Shown: positions 1-8,018, counted from the stretch's first letter. The stretch is DNA of 26,421 nucleotides from JBFHQE01 sp041592335 (GCA_041592335.1 JBFHQE010000030.1:1-26421); one strand, 5' to 3'. Notes: generated from the sequence alone by a model not told the origin. Program-made: numbers and translations.

Positions 1-138
1 TCCGCCATAAGTCGAGAGAAAGCCATCAAGGAATGGAAGCGAGGATGGAAGCTTGAATTGATTGAGGAGATGAACCCTCGGTGGCTTGATTTGTATGCGG
101 AGTTCTTAATTCCTGGATTCCGGCTTTCGCCGGAATGA
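1..138 (+). CDS. GIY-YIG family endonuclease, C-terminal fragment (partial at 5' end)
   Basis: Reading frame 1 is open from the first base to a TGA at 136-138 and encodes 45 residues. The segment SREKAIKEWKRGWKLELIEE followed by MNPRWLDLY matches the end of the small YhbQ/UPF0213-type GIY-YIG proteins, which normally finish shortly after the NPxWxDLY motif. The catalytic GIY-YIG half lies outside the window. These proteins are single-domain nucleases of about 90 residues that are thought to act on DNA, but their physiological role is poorly defined. The last residues, roughly IPGFRLSPE, are encoded by a palindromic repeat (117-136), so the native stop seems to have been replaced. The family call rests on a short but characteristic tail. 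Confidence 0.72.
   Translation, partial: SAISREKAIKEWKRGWKLELIEEMNPRWLDLYAEFLIPGFRLSPE
117..136. repeat. Short palindromic dispersed-type repeat (dRS3-like)
   Basis: ATTCCGGC (117-124) and GCCGGAAT (129-136) form a perfect 8-bp inverted repeat around a TTTC loop. It is preceded by CTGG and followed by GACG. The layout resembles the short ATTCC...GGAAT repeats, such as neisserial dRS3, that are scattered in many beta- and gammaproteobacterial genomes. No second copy was seen in this window, so its dispersed nature is an inference from the sequence type. It overlaps the 3' end of the nuclease gene. Confidence 0.6.
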
Positions 139-404
139 CGATACTATTGGTCTGCGGTTACGTATTTTAGTTAACGAAGCTGAGTCTGCTTTGTGCCGAT
201 AACCGCTGTTAGCTCGATTATTCTAAGTCGAGCTAACCCGATATATCTCGACCCTCCCCGTAGAAATCCAACCCACCGGATATACCAGATACAGGAGCAA
301 TATTAACTTATTGATTAATGTGAATTTATTCTGACTATATCTCAGTTCAACTGCTCCTCTCGTATGCCGATACCCTAAATACATTGACCCTAACCCCGGC
401 TCAA
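139..404. other. Non-coding stretch upstream of the AsmA-like gene
   Basis: No convincing coding sequence lies between the nuclease stop and the AsmA start. The stretch holds the 10-bp inverted repeat at 208-237 and an AT-rich segment (about 300-345) that could contain the AsmA promoter. A TTGATT at 311-316 and a TATATC at 336-341 are possible -35 and -10 elements, but the 19-bp spacing is poor. I see no clear ribosome-binding site ahead of the AsmA gene. Confidence 0.4.
208..237. repeat. Perfect 10-bp inverted repeat with 10-nt loop
   Basis: GTTAGCTCGA (208-217) is followed after ten bases by its exact reverse complement TCGAGCTAAC (228-237). No T-run follows on either strand, so it does not look like a standard Rho-independent terminator. 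It could be a regulator-binding site, the end of a degraded element or a Rho-associated 3' structure for the nuclease transcript. The sequence does not decide between these. Confidence 0.55.
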
Positions 405-2186
405 ATGAGAAAACTGCTTCAAATTACCGGTCTGTTTCTGATCGTCGCGCTTTCAGCGCTTGCATTTGGTCCTGCCCTGATTAATCAGGACGACGTTCGC
501 GCTCGCCTACAAAACGAACTATCCACGGCTCTGGCGCGCCCGGTTTCCATCGAATCCATTCATATCCGCTTGATACCGAAACCCACGGTTGAAATTTCCG
601 GCTTCGCCGTTCCCCTGGGAGAAACGGCGCAGGAAAATCTAGCCTTTAAGCATGCCTATGTCGAACTTGCTCTCATGGATCTCATTCAGGGAAAGATTTC
701 GATTAATAGCCTGGTTATTCAACAAACCCGTTTCAGCGAAACATTGATCGCTGCTATAAAACGCCTGTTCCCGAACTCAGGTGAAAATACGGGCAATGAT
801 GTGCAACTGCCGCTATCCATCAAAACAGTGAGATTAAAAGATTTCTACTGGCTTTCAGCCGATAGTGAAACCGGACCATTCCAGATCGATGCGCACTGGA
901 AAGATCAACCAACACCCTACCTGATTGAAGCTGTCGATCAGGCTCGTTCCATCACCCTGGCCATCACCCCACGGGACAAGGAATGGCATTTCGACCTTGT
1001 CAGTCAGAATGGCGAATTTCCCTGGGCATTACCGCTATCGCTTAACTCATTCAGGCTTTCCGGTTACTACCAGGACAAATCAATCCAGTTTGATCTCATC
1101 AAGGCAGACGGGCTGGAAAGCAAACTGGAAGGCAAGGGAAAACTCGACTGGCAATCTGGCTGGCAACTCGATCTGGAAACAGCCACAACATCATTAGATC
1201 TCCCCGTCGTGCTTGCTTCGCTGGGGAAATCCGCCATACCGGGAACAACCGAGGGCACCTGCAAGATTCACATGAAATCCGAGTCGGCAAATTCATTAAT
1301 GAATCATGCGGACTATCAATGCGACCTGGTATACCAGCACAATAGCAATCAATCGCCTGTCACCGTCACGGCCAATCGACTGGACGAAATTATAAATATT
1401 CAGTTCCAGGCCCGGGATTTCATACCCCCCATTGGTCCGGCACTTGAGTTCGACTCAATCAATGTATCCGGAGTATTGAACCAAAATCGTTTTACCATTC
1501 TGGATGGCCATCTTGAGGCCTACAAAGGCGAAGCGTCGCTAACAGGCGAGATTGACTGGACTGACGAACTCGCCATTCGGTTTGCCAGTCGGACTACTAC
1601 CCTGGAGCTGGAACCTGTATTGGCAACCTTCGAGCAACACAAGTTGGCGGGAAATCTCGACAGTCAGTGCAAGGGTTCATTAAAGGGAAGCGGCATTACA
1701 GCCGCGCGGGAACAGATGCAGCTTAAATGCGATTTTAAAATTGCGAATGGCGTGGTTTTCGATACTGACCTGGAACAGGCCGCCCGCTTTATCGGAGAGG
1801 AGGCGCCCGATCAACCCAAACAGACCCCATTCGATACACTGTCCGGAAAACTGTCCCTGCAACAGGGTCGCTATGATTTTACAAATATCAATATCACCTC
1901 GTCAGCCCTCGCCGCCTCGGGCAACCTGAGTATTTCCAGTAACGATGAACTTGATGGGAAGTTGAGCGTCGGGCTCAATAAAACCGGCAACATTCTTAGC
2001 GTACCGCTGGTCGTGTCGGGCACCACTCAGGAACCAAGCCTCATGCCGACTAAATCGAGCATGACGGGCGCGGGCGCGGGTACATTATTACTGGGTCCGG
2101 GTATCGGTACGGCGATTGGCGCCAAGATTGGTGAAGCCGTGGGTAACTTCACCAACCTTTTCAGGCGCAAAACGGAAACTGAATAA
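405..2186 (+). CDS. AsmA family protein
   Basis: The 593-residue product starts with a single membrane segment (about residues 5-25, KLLQITGLFLIVALSALAFG). This is followed by the LQNELSTALARPVSIESIHI region typical of AsmA-family N-termini. The body is beta-rich and of low complexity, as expected of the AsmA/YhdP/TamB-like group of inner-membrane-anchored periplasmic proteins involved in envelope lipid homeostasis. The segment beginning TPFDTLSGKLSLQQGRYDF resembles the AsmA C-terminal domain. The last 50 residues contain a glycine-rich run (GAGAGTLLLGPGIGTAIGAKIG) before a basic tail. I chose ATG 405 because it directly precedes the hydrophobic segment. An in-frame TTG at 384 would add seven residues. 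Neither start has an obvious Shine-Dalgarno. The gene ends 10 bp from the convergent HPF-like gene. Its specific substrate is unknown. Confidence 0.85.
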   Translation: MRKLLQITGLFLIVALSALAFGPALINQDDVRARLQNELSTALARPVSIESIHIRLIPKPTVEISGFAVPLGETAQENLAFKHAYVELALMDLIQGKISINSLVIQQTRFSETLIAAIKRLFPNSGENTGNDVQLPLSIKTVRLKDFYWLSADSETGPFQIDAHWKDQPTPYLIEAVDQARSITLAITPRDKEWHFDLVSQNGEFPWALPLSLNSFRLSGYYQDKSIQFDLIKADGLESKLEGKGKLDWQSGWQLDLETATTSLDLPVVLASLGKSAIPGTTEGTCKIHMKSESANSLMNHADYQCDLVYQHNSNQSPVTVTANRLDEIINIQFQARDFIPPIGPALEFDSINVSGVLNQNRFTILDGHLEAYKGEASLTGEIDWTDELAIRFASRTTTLELEPVLATFEQHKLAGNLDSQCKGSLKGSGITAAREQMQLKCDFKIANGVVFDTDLEQAARFIGEEAPDQPKQTPFDTLSGKLSLQQGRYDFTNINITSSALAASGNLSISSNDELDGKLSVGLNKTGNILSVPLVVSGTTQEPSLMPTKSSMTGAGAGTLLLGPGIGTAIGAKIGEAVGNFTNLFRRKTETE

Positions 2187-2196
2187 CGGCCTTGCT

Positions 2197-2529
2197 TCAG
2201 TGATGGCGGATTTTCCGCATATGATGTGAAAGCTGGGTTCGCGCCGCGGCAAATGCATCGCGAATCGCGACATGCATATCTTCATGCGCATGATCCTTGC
2301 TCGGATCACGACTCACCACCAGTTCGTCGCCCGGCACGGTGATGTCAATTCGGGTATGAAAAAGATTGCCCTGATGATGGTGCCGATGATGGCTTTCCAC
2401 AACGACCCGGCAGCTCATAATGGTATTCGGGAAAAGTGTTTCCAGTTTTTCTACTTTATTTCTTACATCTGCTTCAACTGCGTCTGAATGTTCCATGTCA
2501 CGAAAAGTTAACTGCAGTGGAATTTTCAT
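2197..2529 (-). CDS. HPF/RaiA family ribosome-associated protein
   Basis: The 110-residue product matches the short ribosome hibernation factor family (HPF/RaiA, formerly sigma-54 modulation protein). Family features are an N-terminal beta strand MKIPLQLTFRDM, a SDAVEADVRNKVEKLE helix, a CRVVVESHHRHHHQGNLFH strand-turn, and a final helix around EDMHVAIRDAFAAARTQL. These proteins bind the 30S decoding region and help silence ribosomes in slow growth. The histidine-rich turn (HHRHHH) is common in a gammaproteobacterial subgroup. The long form's dimerisation domain is absent. It lies 75 bp downstream of ispF on the same strand, so it could be the last gene of that run or have its own promoter. 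Base-pairing residues are not resolvable by eye, so HPF and RaiA cannot be told apart. Confidence 0.85.
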   Translation of the reverse strand: MKIPLQLTFRDMEHSDAVEADVRNKVEKLETLFPNTIMSCRVVVESHHRHHHQGNLFHTRIDITVPGDELVVSRDPSKDHAHEDMHVAIRDAFAAARTQLSHHMRKIRHH

Positions 2530-2604
2530 CTTTCTACCCCGCTCTATCTATTACCCTCAATTGAAGATATAGCACATTCTGCGAGTGCGATTAGATGACC
2601 GGGA

Positions 2605-3078
2605 TCAACCCTTATCGATTAATACCACGGCAAATGCCGCAATACCTTCTTTTCGCCCGGTAAAACCCATTTTTTCAGTGGTGGTTGCCTTGACGTTTAC
2701 CTGGTTTTCAGCGACACCCAGATCATTGGCGATTCGCTCCTGCATGGTATCGATGTATGGTGCTAACCGGGGCGCCTGGGCCACTATGGTGAGATCCGCA
2801 TTACCCACTTGATAACCCTGCTGTTTCAACTGCTGCATGACGTTGCGCAGTAACACGCGACTGTCGATGCCTTTGTATTGCGGGTCGTTATCGGGAAAAT
2901 GTTTGCCGATATCGCCTAAACCGGCCGCGCCCAGTAATGCATCGCACAGGGCATGCAGCACCACGTCGCCATCGGAATGGGCTTCCATACCCTTATCATG
3001 CGGAATCTCCACGCCGCCCAGCACCAGGCGCCCCTCTTCCTTGAAAGCATGCGCATCAAAGCCCTGTCCAATTCTCAT
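2605..3078 (-). CDS. ispF: 2-C-methyl-D-erythritol 2,4-cyclodiphosphate synthase
   Basis: The product has 157 residues, the usual IspF length. IspF converts CDP-methylerythritol 2-phosphate to methylerythritol cyclodiphosphate plus CMP in the MEP isoprenoid pathway, as a cytosolic trimer. The N-terminus MRIGQGFDAHAF carries the metal ligands Asp8 and His10, and the third ligand is His42 in SDGDVVLHALCDALLGA. The segment VNVKATTTEKMGFTGRKEG is the conserved C-terminal family signature. The frame stays open further upstream, but that extension is ispD read in another frame. The true start ATG (3076-3078) overlaps the ispD stop as ATGA, which implies translational coupling. Confidence 0.97.
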   Translation of the reverse strand: MRIGQGFDAHAFKEEGRLVLGGVEIPHDKGMEAHSDGDVVLHALCDALLGAAGLGDIGKHFPDNDPQYKGIDSRVLLRNVMQQLKQQGYQVGNADLTIVAQAPRLAPYIDTMQERIANDLGVAENQVNVKATTTEKMGFTGRKEGIAAFAVVLIDKG

Positions 3079-3773
3079 AATCGCCCCTGTTGTTCGAGGA
3101 AAAATGCCGCCAGGGCGAGATCTTCCGGCCGCGTTAACTTGATATTGTCCGCGTGACCTTCCACCAGCAACGGCTTGTACCCGGCATGTTCCATGGCGGA
3201 CGCCTCGTCGGTCACACTGAATCCGTCTCGTGCCGCCTGTTGCAAGGCCGCTTTCAGATCGCCCACGCGAAACAGCTGGGGTGTCAACGCATTCCACATA
3301 CGCGCTCGATCAAGCGTCGCCGCAATGCATTGCCTGTCATCGGCCTGTTTCATGGTGTCGCGCGTGGGAATCGCCAGGATGCCACCGACAGTGTCCTGTG
3401 TGTCCTGAACCAGCTTTTCGATGTCTTCCAGGCGTACACAGGGACGCGCCGCATCGTGCACCAGCACCCAGTCATTATCATCCGCCGCATCGGGCAAATG
3501 CATTATGCCGCTCAATACCGAATCGGCACGCTCCTTTCCTCCGGGCGCGGGAATAATTTCACAGGGAAGATCGAAAACCAGGTCCGGCCAGTAAGGATCG
3601 TCTTCGTTGCGCGCCACCACAATGCCCGCCAGTGCATCGAACGCGCTTAATGCAGCGAGAGTATGTTCGAGTACGGTTTTGTCGCCGAGCGTGAGATATT
3701 GCTTGGGACGATCAGCCTGCATGCGCTTACCGACGCCGGCCGCGGGCACCACGGCCCAGTAACGCACGGACAT
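3075..3773 (-). CDS. ispD: 2-C-methyl-D-erythritol 4-phosphate cytidylyltransferase
   Basis: The 232-residue product transfers CMP from CTP to methylerythritol 4-phosphate, the MEP-pathway step two before IspF. The nucleotide-binding motif VVPAAGVGKRMQADRPKQYL is at residues 8-27, with the lysine and arginine that contact CTP. The VHDAARPCV motif and the RDTMKQ segment also match IspD. It sits in the common ftsB-ispD-ispF order. Its ATG shares one base with the ftsB stop (TGATG), and its own stop overlaps the ispF start by 4 nt. IspD and IspF are separate proteins here, not the fused IspDF found in some proteobacteria. Confidence 0.97.
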   Translation of the reverse strand: MSVRYWAVVPAAGVGKRMQADRPKQYLTLGDKTVLEHTLAALSAFDALAGIVVARNEDDPYWPDLVFDLPCEIIPAPGGKERADSVLSGIMHLPDAADDNDWVLVHDAARPCVRLEDIEKLVQDTQDTVGGILAIPTRDTMKQADDRQCIAATLDRARMWNALTPQLFRVGDLKAALQQAARDGFSVTDEASAMEHAGYKPLLVEGHADNIKLTRPEDLALAAFFLEQQGRL

Positions 3774-4069
3774 CAGTCGCGGTTCCTGTTGCTGGATGAG
3801 TCATCCACAATCTGGTAGAAGATTTCGTCTTCCCGGATCATGCCCAGTTCGGTACGTGCCCGCTCCTCAACGGCACCCAGCCCCTGCTTCAGATCTTTCA
3901 CTTCCGCTTCCAGCGCCTGATTGCGTTCCAGCAGGTGTTCGTTTTCAGACTGTTGCTCGGCCACCGACCGTTTAAGATGCCAGACCTCGGCGAGGCTGCC
4001 GTCACCGACCCACAATTTCCATTGCAGCCCGACAAACAGCATCCCGAGAAGAATGGCTAACCAGCGCAT
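3773..4069 (-). CDS. ftsB: Cell division protein FtsB
   Basis: The 98-residue product has a short cytoplasmic start and one membrane helix (about residues 4-20, LAILLGMLFVGLQWKLW). This is followed by GSLAEVWHLKRSVAEQQ and a heptad-rich coiled coil to about residue 70, with a family-typical ERARTELGMIREDEIFYQIV ending. FtsB is a bitopic divisome protein that complexes with FtsL and FtsQ and helps activate septal wall synthesis. Its place between eno and ispD is conserved in gammaproteobacteria and supports the call. It lies 15 bp after eno and shares one base with ispD. Confidence 0.93.
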   Translation of the reverse strand: MRWLAILLGMLFVGLQWKLWVGDGSLAEVWHLKRSVAEQQSENEHLLERNQALEAEVKDLKQGLGAVEERARTELGMIREDEIFYQIVDDSSSNRNRD

Positions 4070-4084
4070 TGTCTGTACAGGGCA

Positions 4085-5371
4085 TCAGTCCTTGAACTGG
4101 TTGAAGGCATTGCGCCCACCATAAACGGCATCGTCGCCGAGCTGGTCCTCGATACGCATCAGGCGGTTGTACTTGGCAACACGGTCGGAGCGTGACAGGG
4201 AGCCGGTCTTGATCTGGGTTGCCGTGGTGCCCACAGCGATATCCGCAATAACGACGTCCTCGGTTTCGCCGGAACGATGCGATACCACCGAGGTGTAACC
4301 GGCCTTGGTTGCCATCTCGATTGCACGCAAGGTTTCGGTCAGGGTCCCGATCTGGTTGACCTTGATCAGAATGGAATTGGCGACACCCTTGTCGATACCT
4401 TCCTTGAGAATACTCGGATTGGTCACGAACAGATCGTCACCGACCAGCTGCACCTTGCCGCCGAGTTTTTCCGTCAGCAGTTTCCAGCCATCCCAGTCGC
4501 CTTCATCGAGGCCGTCTTCGATGGACAGAATCGGATACTGGTCTACCCAACCGGCCAGGTAGTCGACGAATTGCTCGGAGGTGAAGGATTTACCCTCGGA
4601 AGCCAGGACATATTTTCCGTCCTTGTAGAACTCGGAACTCGCTGCATCCAGGCCCAGGAAGATGTCATCGCCAGCCTTGAATCCGGCCTTTTCAATCGCT
4701 TCCAGAATAACTTCGATAGCGGCCTCGTTGGATGGCAGATCCGGCGCGAAACCGCCTTCGTCACCCACCGCCGTATTCAGGCCACGCTTGTGTAATACCT
4801 TTTTCAGCGCATGAAAGACTTCCGCGCCATAGCGCACTGCTTCGCGGAAATTGGTCGCGCCCACCGGCAGAATCATGAACTCCTGCAGATCCACACTGTT
4901 ATCCGCATGCTCGCCGCCATTGAGAATGTTCATCATCGGCACTGGCATGGTGTAAGGACCGTCCGCCTGCAACAGACGGTACAGCGGGATTCCCGCCTCG
5001 CGCGCACTGGCCTGGGCGTTCGCCAATGACACGGCAAGCAGCGCATTCGCACCCAGGCGGCCCTTGTTGTCGGTGCCGTCCAGTTCGATCATTTTTTCAT
5101 CCAGCGCCACCTGATCCGCGGAGTCCATGCCGACCAGCGCCTTGCGCATTTCGCCGTTCACGTTGTTCACCGCGTCCAGCACGCCCTTGCCGCCGTAGCG
5201 CTCGGCGTCGTTATCGCGTAACTCGACTGCTTCGCGGGTACCGGTTGAAGCACCGGATGGAACGGCCGCGCGACCGACGGCACCGGATTCGAGCAACACA
5301 TCGGCTTCGACGGTCGGGTTGCCGCGGGAATCCAGGATCTCACGCGCACGGATGTTGGTTATTACTGACAT
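4085..5371 (-). CDS. eno: Enolase (phosphopyruvate hydratase)
   Basis: The 428-residue product interconverts 2-phosphoglycerate and phosphoenolpyruvate; in proteobacteria enolase is also a degradosome partner. It is close to full family length (432 in E. coli) and highly conserved. Visible features are SRGNPTVEADV and PSGASTGTREAVELRD near the N-terminus, the metal ligands in LGLDAASSE, SIEDGLDEGDWDGW and LVGDDLFVTN, the catalytic lysine in SILIKVNQIGTLTET (Lys337 by my count), and the SHRSGETED loop. The 43-bp gap after kdsA is AT-rich and could hold a promoter, but no element stands out. The start is preceded by a weak GGTG. Confidence 0.98.
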   Translation of the reverse strand: MSVITNIRAREILDSRGNPTVEADVLLESGAVGRAAVPSGASTGTREAVELRDNDAERYGGKGVLDAVNNVNGEMRKALVGMDSADQVALDEKMIELDGTDNKGRLGANALLAVSLANAQASAREAGIPLYRLLQADGPYTMPVPMMNILNGGEHADNSVDLQEFMILPVGATNFREAVRYGAEVFHALKKVLHKRGLNTAVGDEGGFAPDLPSNEAAIEVILEAIEKAGFKAGDDIFLGLDAASSEFYKDGKYVLASEGKSFTSEQFVDYLAGWVDQYPILSIEDGLDEGDWDGWKLLTEKLGGKVQLVGDDLFVTNPSILKEGIDKGVANSILIKVNQIGTLTETLRAIEMATKAGYTSVVSHRSGETEDVVIADIAVGTTATQIKTGSLSRSDRVAKYNRLMRIEDQLGDDAVYGGRNAFNQFKD

Positions 5372-5414
5372 TTTTTCACCAAGTTACAATAAGTTAAAAG
5401 ATTTAGTTAATAAG

Positions 5415-6251
5415 CTACAACAAATCTGATTCGTCAAAGCCTGCGGCCTTGACAGTCTGATCCAGCGTCTTGAGTGTAGCCAACAAAGATTTCATTTTCG
5501 GTAATGGCCAGGCATTCGGGCCATCGCTGAGCGCCTTTTCCGGTTGCGGGTGCGTTTCCATGAATAAACCGGAAACTCCGGCTGCGACCGCGGCACGCGC
5601 CAGCACGGGCACAAATTCACGCTGACCGCCGGAGCAACTGCCCTGCCCACCCGGTTGCTGCACGGAATGGGTGGCATCGAATACGACCGGACAGCCGGTC
5701 TTGCGCATAATCGCCAGACCGCGCATATCCGATATCAGGGTATTGTAGCCAAAGGAGACACCGCGCTCGCAGACCATAATCTGCTCATTGCCCGCTTCAC
5801 GCGCCTTGTCGACTACGTTTTGCATATCCCAGGGCGCGAGAAACTGGCCTTTCTTGATGTTCACCGGCTTGCCCTGGCGCGCCACGTTTTGAATGAAATT
5901 GGTTTGCCGGCACAGAAACGCCGGTGTCTGCAGAATGTCCACCACGCTGGCGACCTCTTCCAGCGGCGTGTCTTCGTGCACGTCCGTGATAACCGGCACG
6001 CCAACCTCGTCTTTGACTTTCTGCAGGATTCTTAACCCTTCTTCCAGCCCAAGACCGCGGAAGCTTTTAGTGGACGAGCGATTAGCCTTGTCGAAAGACG
6101 ATTTGTAGACGAAAGGAATGCCCAGTTCATCCGTAATCGCTTTCAGTTCCGCGGCAGTATCCAGTGCCATGGCTTCACTTTCGATGACACAAGGTCCAGC
6201 CAGCAGAAAAAACGGCTTATCCAGACCGACATCGTATCCGCACAATTTCAT
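5415..6251 (-). CDS. kdsA: 3-deoxy-8-phosphooctulonate synthase (metal-dependent type)
   Basis: The 278-residue product condenses phosphoenolpyruvate with arabinose 5-phosphate to give Kdo 8-phosphate, the precursor of the LPS inner core. Family motifs include YKSSFDKANRSS, FRGLGLEEGLRIL, TDVHE, NIKKGQFLAPWDM and DATHSVQQPGG. The N-terminal motif is LAGPCVIES with Cys21, as in the metal-dependent Aquifex-type (class II) enzymes. The E. coli enzyme has Asn at this place. The matching metal ligands are present in DATHS, METHP and LSDGPN. The frame extends 12 codons upstream, but ATG 6249-6251 gives the family-like N-terminus. It begins one base after the pyrG stop, with AAGG upstream as a possible ribosome-binding site. 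Confidence 0.95.
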   Translation of the reverse strand: MKLCGYDVGLDKPFFLLAGPCVIESEAMALDTAAELKAITDELGIPFVYKSSFDKANRSSTKSFRGLGLEEGLRILQKVKDEVGVPVITDVHEDTPLEEVASVVDILQTPAFLCRQTNFIQNVARQGKPVNIKKGQFLAPWDMQNVVDKAREAGNEQIMVCERGVSFGYNTLISDMRGLAIMRKTGCPVVFDATHSVQQPGGQGSCSGGQREFVPVLARAAVAAGVSGLFMETHPQPEKALSDGPNAWPLPKMKSLLATLKTLDQTVKAAGFDESDLL

Positions 6252-6252
6252 A

Positions 6253-7884
6253 TCAGCTGTTCGCCTTGTGGTAGTTGACAGCCGCATTCACAAAGCCACT
6301 GAACAGCGGATGTCCATCGCGCGGTGTCGAGGTGAATTCAGGATGGAACTGGCAGGCCAGGAACCAGGGATGGTCCTTGATCTCAATCATCTCGACCAGT
6401 TCATCATCCAGCGAGGTACCGGACAGGGTCAGGCCAGCCGTGGAAAGCTGCTCACGATAGTGGTTGTTGAATTCATAGCGATGACGGTGGCGCTCTTCGA
6501 TAACATCCTTGCCGTAGATTTCCCTGGCCAGCGTCCCGTCTTTGAGTTTGCACGCCTGACCGCCCAACCGCATGGTGCCACCCAGGTCGGAATCCTCGTC
6601 ACGGCGTTCTACCGAGCCGTCCGACGTGGTCCATTCGGTTATGAGCGCGATCACGGGATGCTCGGCATCCTTACGGAATTCGGTGCTGTGCGCACCCGCC
6701 AGGCCAGCTACATCGCGCGCATATTCAATCACGGCCACCTGCATGCCAAGACAGATTCCCAGGTAAGGCACCTTGTTCTCCCGGGCATAACGCACGGCGG
6801 CAATCTTGCCTTCCACGCCACGCTCGCCAAACCCGCCCGGCACCAGGATCGCATCGATACTTTGCAAGGACTCCAGTCCTTCGGATTCCAGGTCCTCGGA
6901 ATCGATGTACTGAATATTCACCCGGGTATGCGTATGAATCCCCGCGTGAATAAGCGCTTCGGAAAGTGATTTGTAGGATTCCGTCAGGTCTACATACTTG
7001 CCGACCATGGCAATGGTGACTTCATGTTCGGTATGTTCCAGACCGTCCACCACCTTGTCCCACTCGGACAGGTCGGCCGGCGGCACATCCAGCTTCAGCT
7101 TGGTGACCACGATGTGGTCCAGCTCCTGCTTGTGTAGCACGGAAGGAATCTTGTAGATACTGTCCACGTCCGGACAGGAAATAACCGCGCGCTGCTCGAC
7201 GTTGGTAAACAGACCAATCTTGCGGCGTTCGTCTTCCGGCAGCTCGCGGTCGCCACGGCACAGCAGAATGTCCGGCTGGATACCGATGGAGCGCAATTCC
7301 TTAACCGAGTGCTGGGTCGGCTTGGTTTTGATCTCGCCGGACGCCTTAATGTACGGCACCAGGGTCAGGTGCATGAACAGGGCACGCTCGCGACCCATCT
7401 CGACACCCATCTGACGAATGGCTTCCAGGAAGGGCAATGACTCGATGTCACCGACGGTACCGCCAATCTCGACCATGGCAACATCGGCTTCGTTGGCGCC
7501 ACGGATAATCGACGCCTTGATTTCATCGGTGATGTGCGGAATGACCTGCACGGTACCGCCGAGGTAATCGCCACGACGCTCCTTGCGGATGACGCTTTCG
7601 TATATCTGGCCCGTGGTGAAGTTGTTGTTCTTGGTCATGGTCGCGCGAATAAAGCGCTCGTAATGTCCCAGGTCCAGGTCGGTCTCGGCGCCGTCGTGGG
7701 TGACGAACACTTCGCCATGCTGGAATGGGCTCATGGTGCCCGGATCCACATTGATGTAGGGATCCAGTTTCATCATGGTGACCTTAAGACCGCGTGCTTC
7801 AAGTAACGCGGCTAGTGATGCGGCGGCAATACCTTTACCCAAAGAGGATACAACACCACCAGTAACGAAGATGTAACGGGTCAT
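6253..7884 (-). CDS. pyrG: CTP synthase
   Basis: The 543-residue product makes CTP from UTP, ATP and glutamine. The N-terminal amidoligase domain (about 1-265) starts MTRYIFVTGGVVSSLGKG with the P-loop-like nucleotide site, and continues with DPYINVDPGTMSPFQHGE, typical of CTP synthase. The C-terminal class I glutamine amidotransferase domain (about 290-540) has the nucleophile Cys378 in LGICLGMQ and the His-Glu pair in CQFHPEFTSTP. Both halves are intact. It is the first gene after a promoter-bearing 134-bp gap and probably leads transcription of kdsA and perhaps eno. CTP from this enzyme is also the substrate of IspD in the same run. Confidence 0.98.
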   Translation of the reverse strand: MTRYIFVTGGVVSSLGKGIAAASLAALLEARGLKVTMMKLDPYINVDPGTMSPFQHGEVFVTHDGAETDLDLGHYERFIRATMTKNNNFTTGQIYESVIRKERRGDYLGGTVQVIPHITDEIKASIIRGANEADVAMVEIGGTVGDIESLPFLEAIRQMGVEMGRERALFMHLTLVPYIKASGEIKTKPTQHSVKELRSIGIQPDILLCRGDRELPEDERRKIGLFTNVEQRAVISCPDVDSIYKIPSVLHKQELDHIVVTKLKLDVPPADLSEWDKVVDGLEHTEHEVTIAMVGKYVDLTESYKSLSEALIHAGIHTHTRVNIQYIDSEDLESEGLESLQSIDAILVPGGFGERGVEGKIAAVRYARENKVPYLGICLGMQVAVIEYARDVAGLAGAHSTEFRKDAEHPVIALITEWTTSDGSVERRDEDSDLGGTMRLGGQACKLKDGTLAREIYGKDVIEERHRHRYEFNNHYREQLSTAGLTLSGTSLDDELVEMIEIKDHPWFLACQFHPEFTSTPRDGHPLFSGFVNAAVNYHKANS

Positions 7885-7919
7885 TCAATTCCGATAATTA
7901 TCAAGGGAAGCGAGGCTGA

Positions 7920-7970
7920 TCCTGACTTCCAGTTTGACGGAGAAAACGGAAGGAAGATCCGCCTTCAGGA
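7920..7970 (-). promoter_or_regulatory. Stem-loop in the pyrG leader
   Basis: On the transcribed strand TCCTGA (rc of 7965-7970) and, after an 8-nt bulge, CTTCC (rc of 7952-7956) pair with the contiguous GGAAGTCAGGA (rc of 7920-7930). Together they give an 11-bp interrupted stem near the predicted 5' end of the pyrG mRNA. A 10-bp palindrome GATAATTATC (7893-7902) follows, just before the start codon. The structure could stabilise the message or take part in regulation. No U-tract follows, so it is not a clear attenuator. Confidence 0.35.
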
Positions 7971-7979
7971 CGGGAGTCA

Positions 7980-8008
7980 AAGATACCAGAAGGGGGTGAA
8001 CATAACAA
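7980..8008 (-). promoter_or_regulatory. Candidate sigma70 promoter for pyrG
   Basis: On the minus strand TTGTTA (rc of 8003-8008) and TATCTT (rc of 7980-7985) are separated by exactly 17 bp. A TGG precedes the -10 element, an extended -10 arrangement. Each hexamer matches the consensus at four of six positions. Transcription would start near 7973 and give a leader of about 90 nt before pyrG. Confidence 0.5.
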
Positions 8009-8018
8009 TCGCGAGACC

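Noticed and set aside
293..358. AGGAGCA and TGCTCCT as distant inverted arms upstream of the AsmA-like gene
   Set aside because: Seven bases over a 66-bp span with an AT-rich interior is easily a chance match.
3079..3297. Upstream extension of the ispF frame by 73 codons
   Set aside because: The extension is ispD sequence read in another frame, and the family-like start overlaps the ispD stop as ATGA.
6118..6969. A 283-codon plus-strand frame across kdsA and pyrG
   Set aside because: It crosses two conserved genes in antisense and has no family features.
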